A stretch of DNA of 64,000 nt from Mycobacterium shigaense (GTDB lineage: Bacteria > Actinomycetota > Actinomycetes > Mycobacteriales > Mycobacteriaceae). Position 1 is the first letter of the stretch, and each line of letters begins with the position of its first letter. The stretch spans positions 2,108,001 through 2,172,000 of the forward strand of contig NZ_AP018164.1 of the NCBI RefSeq assembly GCF_002356315.1, written 5' to 3'. Positions 39,794-53,316 of this stretch are shown here, piece after piece. The position numbers and the translations under genes are program-made. The notes under the pieces were generated by a model that searched no databases, had not been told where the DNA came from, and saw only the letters and a list, made by a program, of their open reading frames with translations.

Positions 39794-41094
39794 GTGTCCT
39801 GCTGCGCGGGGTGCGGTTGTACGGCGAGGGCGATCGCGTCGACGTGCTGGTCGATGACGGCCAGATCGCCGAAATCGGGTCCGGGCTCGCCGAGGCCGGA
39901 GACCTCGGAAAAGACTTAGACGTGATCGACGCGACGGGTCAGGTGCTGCTGCCCGGGTTCGTCGACCTGCACACCCACCTGCGCGAACCGGGCCGCGAAT
40001 ACGCCGAGGACATCGAAACCGGATCGGCCGCTGCGGCTTTGGGTGGTTACACGGCCGTGTTTGCGATGGCCAACACCAACCCGGTCGCCGACAGCCCGGT
40101 GGTCACCGACCACGTCTGGCACCGCGGCCAGCAGGTCGGCCTGGTCGATGTGCACCCCGTCGGCGCGATCACCGTCGGGCTGGCCGGTACCGAGCTCACC
40201 GAGATGGCCATGATGGCGGCGGGTGCCGCGCAGGTGCGGATGTTCTCCGATGACGGCGTCTGCGTGCACGACCCGCTGGTGATGCGCCGCGCCCTGGAAT
40301 ACGCCACCGGGCTGGGCGTGCTGGTCGCCCAGCACGCCGAGGAGCCCAGGCTGACCGTCGGCGCGGTCGCCCACGAGGGGCCCGTGGCCGCCAGGCTCGG
40401 CCTCGCAGGATGGCCACGCGCCGCCGAGGAATCGATCGTGGCGCGCGACGCGCTGCTGGCCCGCGACGCCGGCGCCCGGGTGCACATCTGCCACGCCTCC
40501 ACCGCGGGCACCGTCGAGATAGTCAAATGGGCTAAGGGGCAAGGCATTTCGATCACCGCCGAGGTCACGCCGCATCATCTGTTGCTCGACGACACCAGAC
40601 TGGCCAGCTACGACGGAGTCAACCGGGTCAACCCGCCGCTGCGCGAGGCCGCTGACGCAATCGCGTTGCGTCAAGCGCTGGCCGACGGGGTAATCGATTG
40701 CGTGGCCACCGACCACGCCCCGCACGCCGACCACGAAAAGTGCGTCGAGTTCGCCGCGGCGCGTCCCGGCATGCTGGGCCTGCAGACCGCGTTGTCGGTG
40801 GTGGTGCAGACCATGGTGGTGCCGGGCTTGTTGAGCTGGCGCGACGTGGCGCGGGTGATGAGCGAAAACCCGGCGCGCATCGTGGGATTGCCCGATCACG
40901 GCCGCCCGCTGGAGGTAGGGGAGCCGGCCAACCTGACCGTGGTGGATCCTGACGCCACTTGGATCGTCGCCGGCCCCGAGCTGGCCAGCCGGTCGGCGAA
41001 TACGCCCTATGAGTCGATGACGTTGCCCGCCAGCGTGACTGCCACGCTGCTGCGCGGCAAGATCACCGCTCGGGACGGAAAGAGTCCGGCATGA
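39790..41094 (+). CDS. pyrC: Dihydroorotase
   Basis: 434 aa amidohydrolase, Rv1381 orthologue. Metal ligands include H61 and H63 ([10 protein letters not shown]), with [11 protein letters not shown] and the catalytic aspartate in ATDHAPH. It closes carbamoyl-aspartate to dihydroorotate. It overlaps pyrB by 4 bp (ATGA), and its own stop overlaps a short ATG frame. Confidence 0.95.
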   Translation: MSVLLRGVRLYGEGDRVDVLVDDGQIAEIGSGLAEAGDLGKDLDVIDATGQVLLPGFVDLHTHLREPGREYAEDIETGSAAAALGGYTAVFAMANTNPVADSPVVTDHVWHRGQQVGLVDVHPVGAITVGLAGTELTEMAMMAAGAAQVRMFSDDGVCVHDPLVMRRALEYATGLGVLVAQHAEEPRLTVGAVAHEGPVAARLGLAGWPRAAEESIVARDALLARDAGARVHICHASTAGTVEIVKWAKGQGISITAEVTPHHLLLDDTRLASYDGVNRVNPPLREAADAIALRQALADGVIDCVATDHAPHADHEKCVEFAAARPGMLGLQTALSVVVQTMVVPGLLSWRDVARVMSENPARIVGLPDHGRPLEVGEPANLTVVDPDATWIVAGPELASRSANTPYESMTLPASVTATLLRGKITARDGKSPA

Positions 41095-41159
41095 AGCGCG
41101 CCGGCGACCGGACCGTGCGTCACCTGAGCGGCGCCTGTGGGCGGGAGCGGCGCGCATGA
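41091..41159 (+). CDS. Possible 22-aa coupling ORF between pyrC and the Rv1382-like gene
   Basis: A 23-codon frame starts with an ATG overlapping the pyrC stop (ATGA at 41091-41094) and ends with a TGA overlapping the ATG of the next gene (41156-41159). The peptide is Arg-rich ([12 protein letters not shown]...RERRA) and not recognisable. Its value may be to carry ribosomes across the gap, or the overlaps may be chance. Confidence 0.35.
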   Translation: MKRAGDRTVRHLSGACGRERRA

Positions 41160-41653
41160 ACTCCGCCACGCTGGTGGGGTCGCTGATCTTCGCTGTCGTA
41201 CTGGTGGTGGTGATCGCCATCGTGATCCAGTTGATGATGGTCGGCTGGCGCCGGCGCGCGCGGCGGCAGGAGGAGCTGATCGGCGACCTGCCCGACGTGC
41301 CGATCGAGGTCGGCGCCGCCACCACCACGCTGCGCGGGGTGTACGTGGGCTCCACCCTGGGCACCGAATGGACCGAGCGGGTCACCGCAGGCGATCTGGG
41401 CTACCGCAGCAAGGCGGTTCTGAGTCGTTACCCGGAAGGTATTCTGCTGCAACGTATCCGGGCAAACCCGATCTGGATCCCGCAGGACTCGATCGCCGAG
41501 GTGCGTACCGAGCGCCAGATGGCCGGAAAGCTTGCCGCCCGCAATGGGATACTGGCCATCCGATGGCGGCTGCCGTCCGGCATCGAGATCGACACGGGCT
41601 TCCGGGCGAGCAATCGGGATGAATACGACGGCTGGGTCGAGGAGGCGGCGTGA
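41156..41653 (+). CDS. Membrane-anchored protein, Rv1382-like
   Basis: 165 aa. One membrane segment at about residues 6-28 ([20 protein letters not shown]) is followed by a basic stop-transfer WRRRARR and a soluble C-terminal domain of unknown function. The same length and place between pyrC and carA is found in M. tuberculosis. Its stop overlaps the carA GTG (GTGA). No enzymatic motif is visible. Confidence 0.85.
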   Translation: MNSATLVGSLIFAVVLVVVIAIVIQLMMVGWRRRARRQEELIGDLPDVPIEVGAATTTLRGVYVGSTLGTEWTERVTAGDLGYRSKAVLSRYPEGILLQRIRANPIWIPQDSIAEVRTERQMAGKLAARNGILAIRWRLPSGIEIDTGFRASNRDEYDGWVEEAA

Positions 41654-42779
41654 AAGCGCAACTGGTACTTGAGGACGGCCGCGTCTTCACCGGAAGGCCG
41701 TTCGGCAAGATCGGCCAGACGCTCGGGGAAGCGGTCTTTTCCACCGCCATGTCGGGTTACCAGGAGACCCTGACCGACCCCAGCTACCACCGCCAGATCG
41801 TGGTGGCCACCGCCCCGCAGATCGGCAACACCGGCTGGAACTGCGAGGACGCCGAAAGCCGGGGCGACAAGATCTGGGTGGCCGGTTACGCGGTGCGCGA
41901 CCCGTCGCCGCGCCCGTCCAACTGGCGGGCCACCGGGACGCTGGAAGACGAGCTGGTCCGCCAGGACATCGTCGGGATCGCCGGCATCGACACCCGCGCG
42001 GTGGTGCGGCATCTGCGCAGCCGCGGCTCGATGAAGGCCGGGGTGTTCTCGGGCGGTTCCCTGGCCGAGCCGGCCGAGCTGGTCGAGCGGGTGCGGAGCC
42101 AGCAGTCGATGCTGGGAGCCGACCTCGCCGGGGAAGTCAGCACGCCCGATGCCTACGTCGTGGAACCCGATGGGCCACAACGGTTCATCGTCGCGGCGTT
42201 GGACCTCGGGATCAAGACGAACACGCCGCGCAACTTCGCCCGGCGCGGCGTCCGCAGCCACGTGCTGCCGGCGTCGGCCACCTTCCCCCAGATCGCGGAC
42301 CTCAGCCCGGACGGCGTGTTCTTGTCGAACGGGCCCGGCGACCCGGCAACCGCCGACCGCGTCGTCGCGCTCACCCGGGAGGTGCTGGGTGCCGGAATCC
42401 CGTTGTTCGGGATCTGTTTCGGCAATCAGATCCTGGGCCGCGCCCTGGGCCTGTCGACTTACAAGATGGTCTTCGGCCACCGCGGCATCAACATCCCGGT
42501 CATCGACCACGCCACCGGCCGGGTCGCCGTCACCGCGCAGAACCACGGTTTCGCGCTCGAAGGGGAGGCGGGCCAGCGGTTCGACACCCCGTTCGGCCAT
42601 GCCATCGTCAGCCACACCTGCGCCAACGACGGGGTGGTTGAGGGCGTCAAACTGCTTGACGGCCGGGCATTTTCGGTCCAGTACCATCCGGAGGCCGCAG
42701 CCGGCCCGCACGATGCGGAGTATCTGTTCGACCAATTCATCGATCTGATGGAATCCCACAACACAGGAGGGGCACGCTA

Positions 42780-42780
<1 letters not shown>
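41650..42780 (+). CDS. carA: Carbamoyl-phosphate synthase small (glutaminase) subunit
   Basis: 376 aa, Rv1383 orthologue. The class I glutamine amidotransferase nucleophile is C256 in FGICFGNQ, and the catalytic His/Glu are in [11 protein letters not shown]. It supplies ammonia to CarB for carbamoyl phosphate used in pyrimidine and arginine synthesis. It starts at a GTG overlapping the upstream stop and shares one base with carB (TAGTG). Confidence 0.95.
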
Positions 42781-46138
<3,358 letters not shown>

Positions 46139-46142
<4 letters not shown>

Positions 46143-46966
46143 CCGGGTTCGGCGCCCGGCTGGCCGCGGCGAAGCTCAGCCGCGGGCCGCTGTGTCTGGG
46201 CATCGACCCCCATCCCGAGCTGCTGCGCGCCTGGGACCTGCCGACCACCGTCGACGGGCTGGCCACGTTCTGCGACACCTGTATCGAAGCGTTCTCGGGC
46301 TTCGCGGTCGTCAAACCCCAGGTCGCGTTCTTCGAGTCGTACGGTTCCGCGGGGTACGCCGTCCTGGAGCACACCATCGCCGCGCTGCGCGCGGCCGGCG
46401 TGTTGGTGCTGGCCGACGCCAAGCGCGGGGACATCGGGACCACGATGGCGGCCTACGCGACCGCCTGGGCCGGCGACTCGCCGCTGGCCGCCGACGCGGT
46501 GACGGCCTCGCCCTACCTGGGCTTCGGTTCGCTGCGCCCGCTGCTGGAGGCCGCGGCGGCACACGATCGGGGCGTGTTCGTCGTGGCGGCCAGCTCCAAT
46601 CCGGAGGGCGGGACCGTGCAGCGCGCCACGTTCGACGGCCGCACGGTGTCCCAGCTGGTCATCGACCAGGCGGCGGTGGTCAACCGGTCCTCGACCACGA
46701 ACGAGCCGGGTTACGTCGGCGTTGTCGTCGGCGCGACCGTCTACGAGGCGCCCGATGTCAGCGCGCTGGGCGGCCCGGTGCTGGTGCCGGGCGTCGGCGT
46801 GCAGGGCGGGCGTCCCGACGCGCTGGCGGGCCTCGGAGGGGCCACGCCGGGGCAGCTGCTGCCGGCGGTGGCGCGCGAGGTGCTCCGCGCCGGGCCGGAC
46901 GTGGCGAAGCTGCGGGCCGCGGGCGAACGGATGCTGGAAGCCGTTTCGTACCTGTCGGTCAGCTAG
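46139..46966 (+). CDS. pyrF: Orotidine 5'-phosphate decarboxylase
   Basis: 275 aa, type 2 OMP decarboxylase (Rv1385 orthologue), longer than the E. coli type. The catalytic lysine K95 is in [10 protein letters not shown], and GIDPHPELL is at the N-terminus. It makes UMP, the last step encoded in this operon. It overlaps carB by 4 bp. A hairpin follows 21 bp after the stop. There is no PE/PPE pair downstream, unlike M. tuberculosis. Confidence 0.94.
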
Positions 46967-46987
46967 CCGGGCCCGCTGGCGGTCATC

Positions 46988-47010
46988 GAGCCCGGCTCTT
47001 TTCGGGCCTC
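46988..47010 (+). terminator. Hairpin at the end of the pyr operon
   Basis: GAGCCCG (46988-46994) pairs with CGGGCCTC (47003-47010) in seven pairs with one bulge, with loop GCTCTTTT. It lies 21 bp after pyrF. Confidence 0.6.
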
Positions 47011-47432
47011 TCGCCGGTGCAAACGCCGCCGTCGCGCGCTCCCGACACAGCCGCCCGCCGGGGCGACACGCGCGACACGCCGCGACAAATCCGTGATCCG
47101 AGGCACGGGGCCGCGCCGCTACGGGTCAGGGCCGTCCGCGGCGGTGGGGAAAGTCGCCATCGGTACCCGCGTAGCGACGGAAAAACCGCAGCTAGAGGGC
47201 AAATAAACGCCGGGTGGGCCGGGCTCTCACGACGCGGCGACGGCCGTTCGCCGTGGCTTCCAGCGATGTCCGGCACGGTGTCGGCTGCCGCCATCCGGCG
47301 CGTCCACGCTGCGCATTTGTGCCCTTAACCAGGGGGTCGGGTTAGATTTCGTCAGGAACCGTGAGTACGGTCGTCTCCGCTGGGGCTGAAGGCCCCGGCA
47401 GAGACAAATGAGTGATCAGATACGGAGGAATC
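47011..47432. other. GC-rich gap between pyrF and mihF
   Basis: No gene or recognisable RNA. A TAGATT -10-like element (47343-47348) and a small GGGGC-TGAA-GGCCCC hairpin near 47386-47399 lie in what should be the mihF leader. M. tuberculosis has PE15-PPE20 at this place; no remnant was noticed. Confidence 0.55.
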
Positions 47433-47750
47433 GTGGCCCTTCCCCAGTTGACCGACGAGCAGCGCGCGGCCGCGTTGGAGAAGGCGGCTGCCGCACGTCG
47501 AGCGCGAGCAGAGCTCAAGGACCGGCTGAAGCGCGGTGGCACCAACCTCACGCAGGTGCTCAAGGACGCCGAAAGCGATGAAGTCTTGGGCAAGATGAAG
47601 GTTTCTGCGCTGCTCGAGGCGTTGCCCAAGGTGGGCAAGGTCAAGGCGCAGGAAATCATGACCGAACTGGAAATCGCGCCGACCCGCCGCCTGCGCGGTC
47701 TCGGCGACCGGCAGCGCAAGGCGCTGCTGGAAAAGTTCGGCTCCGCCTAA
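47433..47750 (+). CDS. mihF: Mycobacterial integration host factor
   Basis: 105 aa from GTG 47433 with GGAGG four bases upstream, giving the standard protein length (Rv1388). It is a basic, helical nucleoid protein with the helix-two-turn-helix region LPKVGKVKAQEIMTELEIAPTRRLRGLG. It is unrelated in sequence to E. coli IHF and compacts DNA and supports phage L5 integration. It is followed by gmk, as in other mycobacteria. Confidence 0.96.
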   Translation: MALPQLTDEQRAAALEKAAAARRARAELKDRLKRGGTNLTQVLKDAESDEVLGKMKVSALLEALPKVGKVKAQEIMTELEIAPTRRLRGLGDRQRKALLEKFGSA

Positions 47751-47810
47751 CCCAACCCCGCGACTATGCAGGCCGGATGGCCTGTGGGGGGTACCGACCC
47801 AGGAGCGGCT

Positions 47811-48437
47811 ATGAGCTCCGGCGAGGGACCGGACGTCGAGTGCGGGGCACGTCCCGGGCCTGCCGGCCCAGGGCGTGTGGTCGTGCTGTCCGGTCCCTCC
47901 GCGGTCGGCAAGTCGACGGTGGTTCGGTGCCTGCGGGATCGGATTCCGAACCTCCATTTCAGTGTGTCGGCCACGACGCGCGCGCCGCGGCCCGGTGAAG
48001 TCGACGGTGTCGACTATCACTTCGTCAGTCCGGCCCGCTTCCAGCAGCTCATCGACAACGGTGACTTGCTGGAGTGGGCGGAGATCCACGGCGGCCTGCA
48101 GCGATCGGGCACACTGGCCGAGCCGGTGCGGGCCGCCACCGCGGCTGGGCTGCCGGTGCTCATCGAGGTCGACCTGGCCGGGGCCCGGGCCATCAAGAAA
48201 GCGATGCCCGAAGCCCTGACGGTGTTCCTCGCCCCGCCTAGCTGGGAAGACCTGGAGGCCAGGCTCATCGGACGCGGCACCGAGACGCCGGACGCCATCC
48301 GCCGTCGCCTGGACACCGCCCGTATCGAATTGGCAGCTCAGAACGACTTCGACCGCGTCGTCGTCAACAGTCAATTGGAGTCTGCCTGCGCAGAATTGGT
48401 ATCCTTGCTGGTGGACAATGCGCCTGACCCGGCATGA
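47811..48437 (+). CDS. gmk: Guanylate kinase
   Basis: 208 aa, Rv1389 length. The P-loop is [10 protein letters not shown], the GMP-binding segment [20 protein letters not shown], and the lid RRLDTARIE. It phosphorylates GMP to GDP. ATG 47811 has AGGAGC upstream. It lies 60 bp after mihF. Confidence 0.95.
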   Translation: MSSGEGPDVECGARPGPAGPGRVVVLSGPSAVGKSTVVRCLRDRIPNLHFSVSATTRAPRPGEVDGVDYHFVSPARFQQLIDNGDLLEWAEIHGGLQRSGTLAEPVRAATAAGLPVLIEVDLAGARAIKKAMPEALTVFLAPPSWEDLEARLIGRGTETPDAIRRRLDTARIELAAQNDFDRVVVNSQLESACAELVSLLVDNAPDPA

Positions 48438-48492
48438 GCCGCCTCGCCAGACGCCCACCAGCATCACGTTCACGCCGTTCAACAGCTCTTAG

Positions 48493-48843
<351 letters not shown>

Positions 48844-48912
48844 CAGGACAGGTCGGGCGCTGTGATCAGCTCTGAGAGCCGCTACGACATCCTCCGCGAA
48901 GGTGCGGCGTAG

Positions 48913-50163
48913 ATGGATCGCAAGCGCATCGTCGTCGGCGTCTCAGGTGGTATCGCCGCCTACAAGGCGTGCACCGTGGTGCGCCAACTCGCCGAGGCCG
49001 GCCACGAGGTCCGCGTCATCCCCACCGATGCGGCGCTGCGCTTCGTCGGGGCCGCGACCTTCGAGGCGTTGTCTGGTCAGCCGGTGCACACCGGCGTCTT
49101 CTCCGACGTTCCCCAGGTGCCCCATGTGCGCCTCGGCCAACAGGCCGACCTGGTGGTCGTGGCGCCCGCCACCGCCGACCTGCTGGCTCGCGCGGTGCAT
49201 GGACGGGCCGACGACCTGTTGACCGCGACGTTGCTGACGGCGCGCTGTCCCGTGCTGTTCGCCCCGGCGATGCACACCGAGATGTGGTCACACCCGGCCA
49301 CGGTCGACAACGTGACCACTTTGCGCCGCCGCGGCACCGTGGTGCTGGAACCCGCGTTTGGGCGGCTCACCGGCACCGACACCGGCAAAGGGCGGCTGCC
49401 GGAGGCCGAGGAGATCACCACGCTGGCGCAGTTGCTCCTGGAACGCCACGATGCCCTGCCCTACGACCTGGCGGGCCGCAAGGTCCTCGTCACCGCCGGC
49501 GGCACCCGCGAACCCATCGATCCGGTGCGCTTCATCGGCAACCGCAGCTCCGGCAAGCAGGGCTACGCCGTCGCCCGGGTCGCCGCCCAGCGCGGCGCCG
49601 ACGTCACGCTGGTCGCGGGGCACACCGTCGGCCTCGTCGATCCCGCGGGGGTCGACGTCGTCCACGTCAGCTCCGCGCAGCAGCTCGCCGACGCCGTTTC
49701 CAAGCACGCTCCCGCCGCCGACGTGTTGGTCATGGCCGCGGCCGTCGCCGACTTCCGGCCAGCGCAGGTTGCCGCCGCCAAGATCAAAAAGAGTGCCGAC
49801 GAGGCCGACGTCCCCCCGACGATCGAATTGGTGCGCAACGACGACGTGCTGGCCGGTGCGGTGCATGCCCGCGCCCACGGGGAGCTGCCCAACATGCGGG
49901 CTATCGTGGGTTTCGCCGCCGAAACCGGCGACGCCAACGGCGACGTCCTGTTCCACGCGCGAGCGAAGTTGCGGCGCAAGGGCTGTGACCTGTTGGTCGT
50001 CAACGCCGTCGGGGAGGGCCGGGCGTTCGAGGTGGACAACAACGACGGCTGGCTGCTGGCCGCGGACGGCGCCGAGTCGGCGCTGCAGCACGGTTCCAAG
50101 ACGCTGATGGCCAGTCGCATCGTCGATTCGATCGTCGCGTTCCTCAACAGCGACGGCAACTAG
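48913..50163 (+). CDS. coaBC: CoaBC: phosphopantothenoylcysteine decarboxylase/synthetase
   Basis: 416 aa bifunctional flavoprotein (Rv1391, dfp). N-terminal CoaC domain about 1-185: GVSGGIAAYKACTVVRQL and the PAMHTEMW substrate loop. C-terminal CoaB domain about 190-416: VTAGGTREPIDPVRFIGNRSSGKQG and the AAAVADFRP and K-I-K-K motifs. It makes 4'-phosphopantetheine for coenzyme A. Confidence 0.95.
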   Translation: MDRKRIVVGVSGGIAAYKACTVVRQLAEAGHEVRVIPTDAALRFVGAATFEALSGQPVHTGVFSDVPQVPHVRLGQQADLVVVAPATADLLARAVHGRADDLLTATLLTARCPVLFAPAMHTEMWSHPATVDNVTTLRRRGTVVLEPAFGRLTGTDTGKGRLPEAEEITTLAQLLLERHDALPYDLAGRKVLVTAGGTREPIDPVRFIGNRSSGKQGYAVARVAAQRGADVTLVAGHTVGLVDPAGVDVVHVSSAQQLADAVSKHAPAADVLVMAAAVADFRPAQVAAAKIKKSADEADVPPTIELVRNDDVLAGAVHARAHGELPNMRAIVGFAAETGDANGDVLFHARAKLRRKGCDLLVVNAVGEGRAFEVDNNDGWLLAADGAESALQHGSKTLMASRIVDSIVAFLNSDGN

Positions 50164-50292
50164 CGGCCCGCCGATGCTTGCCTCGGAAGGCTGTTAGAAA
50201 CTCTTGGGAAAGCCCGGCTGCGTCCGGCGGCACCAGATGCGCTTAAAATAATTTGTCTAACTAACATTCGGCACGAATGGAAGGATCGCACA

Positions 50293-51504
50293 GTGAGTGA
50301 GACGGGTCGGCTGTTTACCAGTGAGTCGGTGACCGAGGGACATCCCGACAAGATCTGTGATGCGATCAGCGACTCGGTCCTGGACGCGCTGTTGGCCGGG
50401 GATCCGCGTTCGCGTGTCGCCGTCGAGACGGCGGTCACCACCGGCCAGGTCCACGTCATCGGTGAGGTCACCACGAACGCCAAGGAGGCGTTCGCCGACA
50501 TCACCAACATCGTTCGCCAGCGGATCCTGGAGATCGGCTACGACTCGTCCGACAAGGGCTTCGACGGCGAGACCGCCGGCGTCAACATCGGCATCGGCCG
50601 CCAGTCGCCCGACATCGCGCAGGGCGTCGACACCGCGCACGAGACGCGCGTCGAGGGCGCCGCGGACCCGCTGGACGCCCAGGGTGCGGGTGACCAGGGC
50701 CTGATGTTCGGCTACGCGATTAGCGACACCCCGGAGCTGATGCCACTGCCGATCGCGCTGGCGCACCGGCTGGCGCGCAGGCTCACCGAAGTCCGCAAGA
50801 ACGGCACGCTGCCCTACCTGCGCCCGGACGGCAAAACCCAGGTCACTATCGGCTACGAGGACAACGTCCCGACGCGGTTGGACACCGTGGTGGTCTCCAC
50901 CCAGCACGCCGACGGAATCGACCTGGAGAAAACCCTGGATCCCGATATCCGCAAGCACGTCCTCGAGGCCGTCCTCACGGAGTTGGCGCACGACACGCTG
51001 GACGCGTCGTCCACCCGCGTGCTGGTGAACCCGACCGGGAAGTTCGTGATCGGCGGCCCGCAGGGCGACGCCGGGCTGACCGGCCGCAAGATCATCGTCG
51101 ACACCTACGGCGGCTGGGCCCGCCACGGCGGCGGCGCCTTCTCCGGCAAGGACCCCTCCAAGGTGGACCGCTCGGCGGCCTACGCCATGCGCTGGGTGGC
51201 CAAGAACATCGTCGCCGCCGGGCTGGCGGAGCGGGTCGAGGTGCAGGTGGCCTACGCCATCGGCAAGGCCGCCCCCGTCGGGCTGTTCATCGAAACGTTC
51301 GGCACCGCCACGGTCGACCCGGTCAAGATCGAGAAGATCGTGCCCGAGGTGTTCGACCTGCGGCCCGGCGCGATCGTGCGCGACCTGGACCTGCTGCGCC
51401 CGATCTACGCGCCGACTGCCGCGTACGGCCATTTCGGCCGCACCGACATCGAACTGCCCTGGGAGCGGCTCGACAAGGTCGACGAACTCAAGCGCGCGGT
51501 CTAG
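50293..51504 (+). CDS. metK: S-adenosylmethionine synthetase
   Basis: 403 aa, Rv1392 orthologue. It has GHPDKICD (16-23), the P-loop-like [16 protein letters not shown] and [12 protein letters not shown]. It starts at a GTG with GGAAGGATC upstream. The 129-bp leader is AT-rich near TTAAAATAATTTG, a possible promoter; no SAM riboswitch structure was recognised. A strong hairpin follows. Confidence 0.95.
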   Translation: MSETGRLFTSESVTEGHPDKICDAISDSVLDALLAGDPRSRVAVETAVTTGQVHVIGEVTTNAKEAFADITNIVRQRILEIGYDSSDKGFDGETAGVNIGIGRQSPDIAQGVDTAHETRVEGAADPLDAQGAGDQGLMFGYAISDTPELMPLPIALAHRLARRLTEVRKNGTLPYLRPDGKTQVTIGYEDNVPTRLDTVVVSTQHADGIDLEKTLDPDIRKHVLEAVLTELAHDTLDASSTRVLVNPTGKFVIGGPQGDAGLTGRKIIVDTYGGWARHGGGAFSGKDPSKVDRSAAYAMRWVAKNIVAAGLAERVEVQVAYAIGKAAPVGLFIETFGTATVDPVKIEKIVPEVFDLRPGAIVRDLDLLRPIYAPTAAYGHFGRTDIELPWERLDKVDELKRAV

Positions 51505-51515
51505 GCGTTCGGCCT

Positions 51516-51571
51516 CGAACGTGACACTGCAGTCATGTTCGGCGCTGAACGTGACTGCAGTGTCACGCTCG
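51516..51571. terminator. Long inverted repeat between metK and the PNPOx-like gene
   Basis: Two 25-base arms (51516-51540 and 51547-51571) pair with two mismatches around the loop GGCGCT. The perfect inner part is GTGACACTGCAGTCA/TGACTGCAGTGTCAC. It lies between convergent genes and has the form of the short mycobacterial intergenic hairpins built on a GAACGTGA-type sequence. Confidence 0.75.
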
Positions 51572-51576
51572 GCGGG

Positions 51577-52158
51577 CTAAACCTCCCGCGCAGTCTGGCC
51601 CGGCAGAGGGTGATCAGCGTCCAGCGCCGGTAGTCCGTCGATGCTGTGCAGGTTGCGCTTAACGGCGCGGACATACGTCTCCTCGCCGGCCTTCGCGTGA
51701 TAGGTGTCGAGCACCGGGCGTTCGTCGATGAGTTCGTAGTAGGGCACAGCGAATCCGCAGGCGTCGGCGATTCGCTCGATATCGATGACGATCGCGGCGC
51801 GAACCCCGGCGTGCTGGCCCCCGAAATATGCCAGCAGGTCGGGGAATTCGGCATCATCGGGGCGAACGACCCGACCCGTGCCGAACAGCCGCAAGATTCG
51901 CGAATTGCGGTTGAATGAGCAGAACATGACCGTGATCCGGCCGTTGTCGCGCAGGTGCGCGATGGTCTCGACGCCGCTGCCGAACAGATCGAGATACGCC
52001 ACCCGGTGATCGTCGAGTACCGCGAACGTGTCTCGATAGCCCTTGGGGGACAGGTTGATTCGACCGCCCTCCGATGGCGCGGTGGCCACGAAGAACATGG
52101 CCTGCTCCGCGATGAATTCACGCAGCGGCTCGTCGAGGCTGGAAAACTCCTTGGTCAT
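51577..52158 (-). CDS. Pyridoxamine 5'-phosphate oxidase-like FMN/F420-binding protein
   Basis: 193 aa split-barrel flavin-binding fold: FVATAPSEGGRINLSPKGYRDTF is the typical N-terminal pattern of the PNPOx/FDOR family, and GVETIAHLRDNGRITVMFCSFNRNSRILRLFGTGRV is the flavin/dimer region. The cofactor (FMN or F420) and substrate are not determined. It is convergent with metK and has no orthologue at this place in M. tuberculosis. Confidence 0.85.
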   Translation of the reverse strand: MTKEFSSLDEPLREFIAEQAMFFVATAPSEGGRINLSPKGYRDTFAVLDDHRVAYLDLFGSGVETIAHLRDNGRITVMFCSFNRNSRILRLFGTGRVVRPDDAEFPDLLAYFGGQHAGVRAAIVIDIERIADACGFAVPYYELIDERPVLDTYHAKAGEETYVRAVKRNLHSIDGLPALDADHPLPGQTAREV

Positions 52159-52209
52159 GCGTCAAGGCTAGCGTCCGGCGGCGGGGCATCGCCCGCGACT
52201 CCCGCCGTC

Positions 52210-53190
52210 CTAGCCGGCGCGGATCAACCGACCGTGCGCGATCCGCGAGCCGACTTGCTTGAGCCGCTTGCTGCGGACGCTGACGTCGTAGGCCCGGACA
52301 TGCTCGACTGTGGCCAGCTCCTCGGTGAGGTAGCCATAGAGGTGTTCCGCGCCCCGGCAGATCACCACGACCATCAGATTGGCGGGACCGCTGACCGCGA
52401 CGACCGAGGCGACCTCGTCGTGCCGCACGATCTGCTCGGCCACCGACGCGAGGTGGCGGGGCACGACCGATATCCACACTACGGCGGTCAGCATGAAGCC
52501 GAGCCGCTCCGGCAGGATGTCGAGATCGTAGGAAAGGGTGGCGCAGGCCTGTAGGGCGACCAACCGGCGCTTGACGCGCGCCGGCGACCATCCGGTGCGC
52601 TCACCCAGTGCGCTGTCGGAAATGCGGCCGTCGTCGGCCAGCGCATCCAGCAGCGGCTGGTCGTCGGCGGTCGGCTGCGCGGGCGGCGGTGAGTCGGTGC
52701 GGTCCGGCGGCTGCAGTGCGGCGATCTGCTGGGGGCTCAAGCCGTGCCCGTAACCGGTCCAATGCGCGTGCATCGGTGAGCCGAATACGTTGAGCACCAA
52801 ATCGATCCGCATGTCGAGCACCGTTGACGTGCGGGGCAGCCGGTGCAGCAGCCCGGCCTCCCCGTCGTCGACGGGAGCACGTACGACGCAGACGAGTTCG
52901 GTGCCACCCGACAACACGTTGGCGTGGGTGACCTCGGGTCGGCGGATCAGCGCCTCGGCCAATTTGGGTAGGTCGTTGGGTTTGGCGTGTACTCGCACGA
53001 CCCATTGGTATTCGCCGTACACCCGCGGGTTGACCACACCGACCACCCGAAGCACGCCGGCACGGCGCAGAGCGTGGTAACGGCGCGCGACGGTCTGCTC
53101 ACCAGTGTCGATGACCTCGGCGATACGTCGGAACGGCGCCCGCGGCGACAGCTGCAGCGCATGCAGGATTTGACCGTCGATCGCTTCCAT
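52210..53190 (-). CDS. Lrp/AsnC family regulator with two tandem modules
   Basis: 326 aa, about twice the usual Lrp length. Module one is HTH about 1-50 (MEAIDGQILHALQLSPRAPFRRIAEVI) and RAM-type ligand domain about 60-140. A Pro-rich linker near 160-175 follows. Module two is HTH about 176-225 (DQPLLDALADDGRISDSALGERTGWSPARVKRRL) and RAM domain about 230-310. It is divergent from the SDR-LLM gene pair, which it probably controls through the 126-bp gap. Confidence 0.87.
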   Translation of the reverse strand: MEAIDGQILHALQLSPRAPFRRIAEVIDTGEQTVARRYHALRRAGVLRVVGVVNPRVYGEYQWVVRVHAKPNDLPKLAEALIRRPEVTHANVLSGGTELVCVVRAPVDDGEAGLLHRLPRTSTVLDMRIDLVLNVFGSPMHAHWTGYGHGLSPQQIAALQPPDRTDSPPPAQPTADDQPLLDALADDGRISDSALGERTGWSPARVKRRLVALQACATLSYDLDILPERLGFMLTAVVWISVVPRHLASVAEQIVRHDEVASVVAVSGPANLMVVVICRGAEHLYGYLTEELATVEHVRAYDVSVRSKRLKQVGSRIAHGRLIRAG

Positions 53191-53316
53191 AGTGATGAAA
53201 CTTTACATATAGCTGCCGCAGTGCGCCTATTTCTGACGGTCCAGGGGGTCTTGCTGGCCTTATTCGGCAGCGTCACCGACGATGAAGGTCGACTGTTCGA
53301 GACAGGAGGCGCCCCA

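Noticed and set aside
50164..50292. SAM riboswitch upstream of metK
   Set aside because: The leader is only 129 bp and AT-rich near the promoter; no conserved riboswitch helices or junctions could be drawn.
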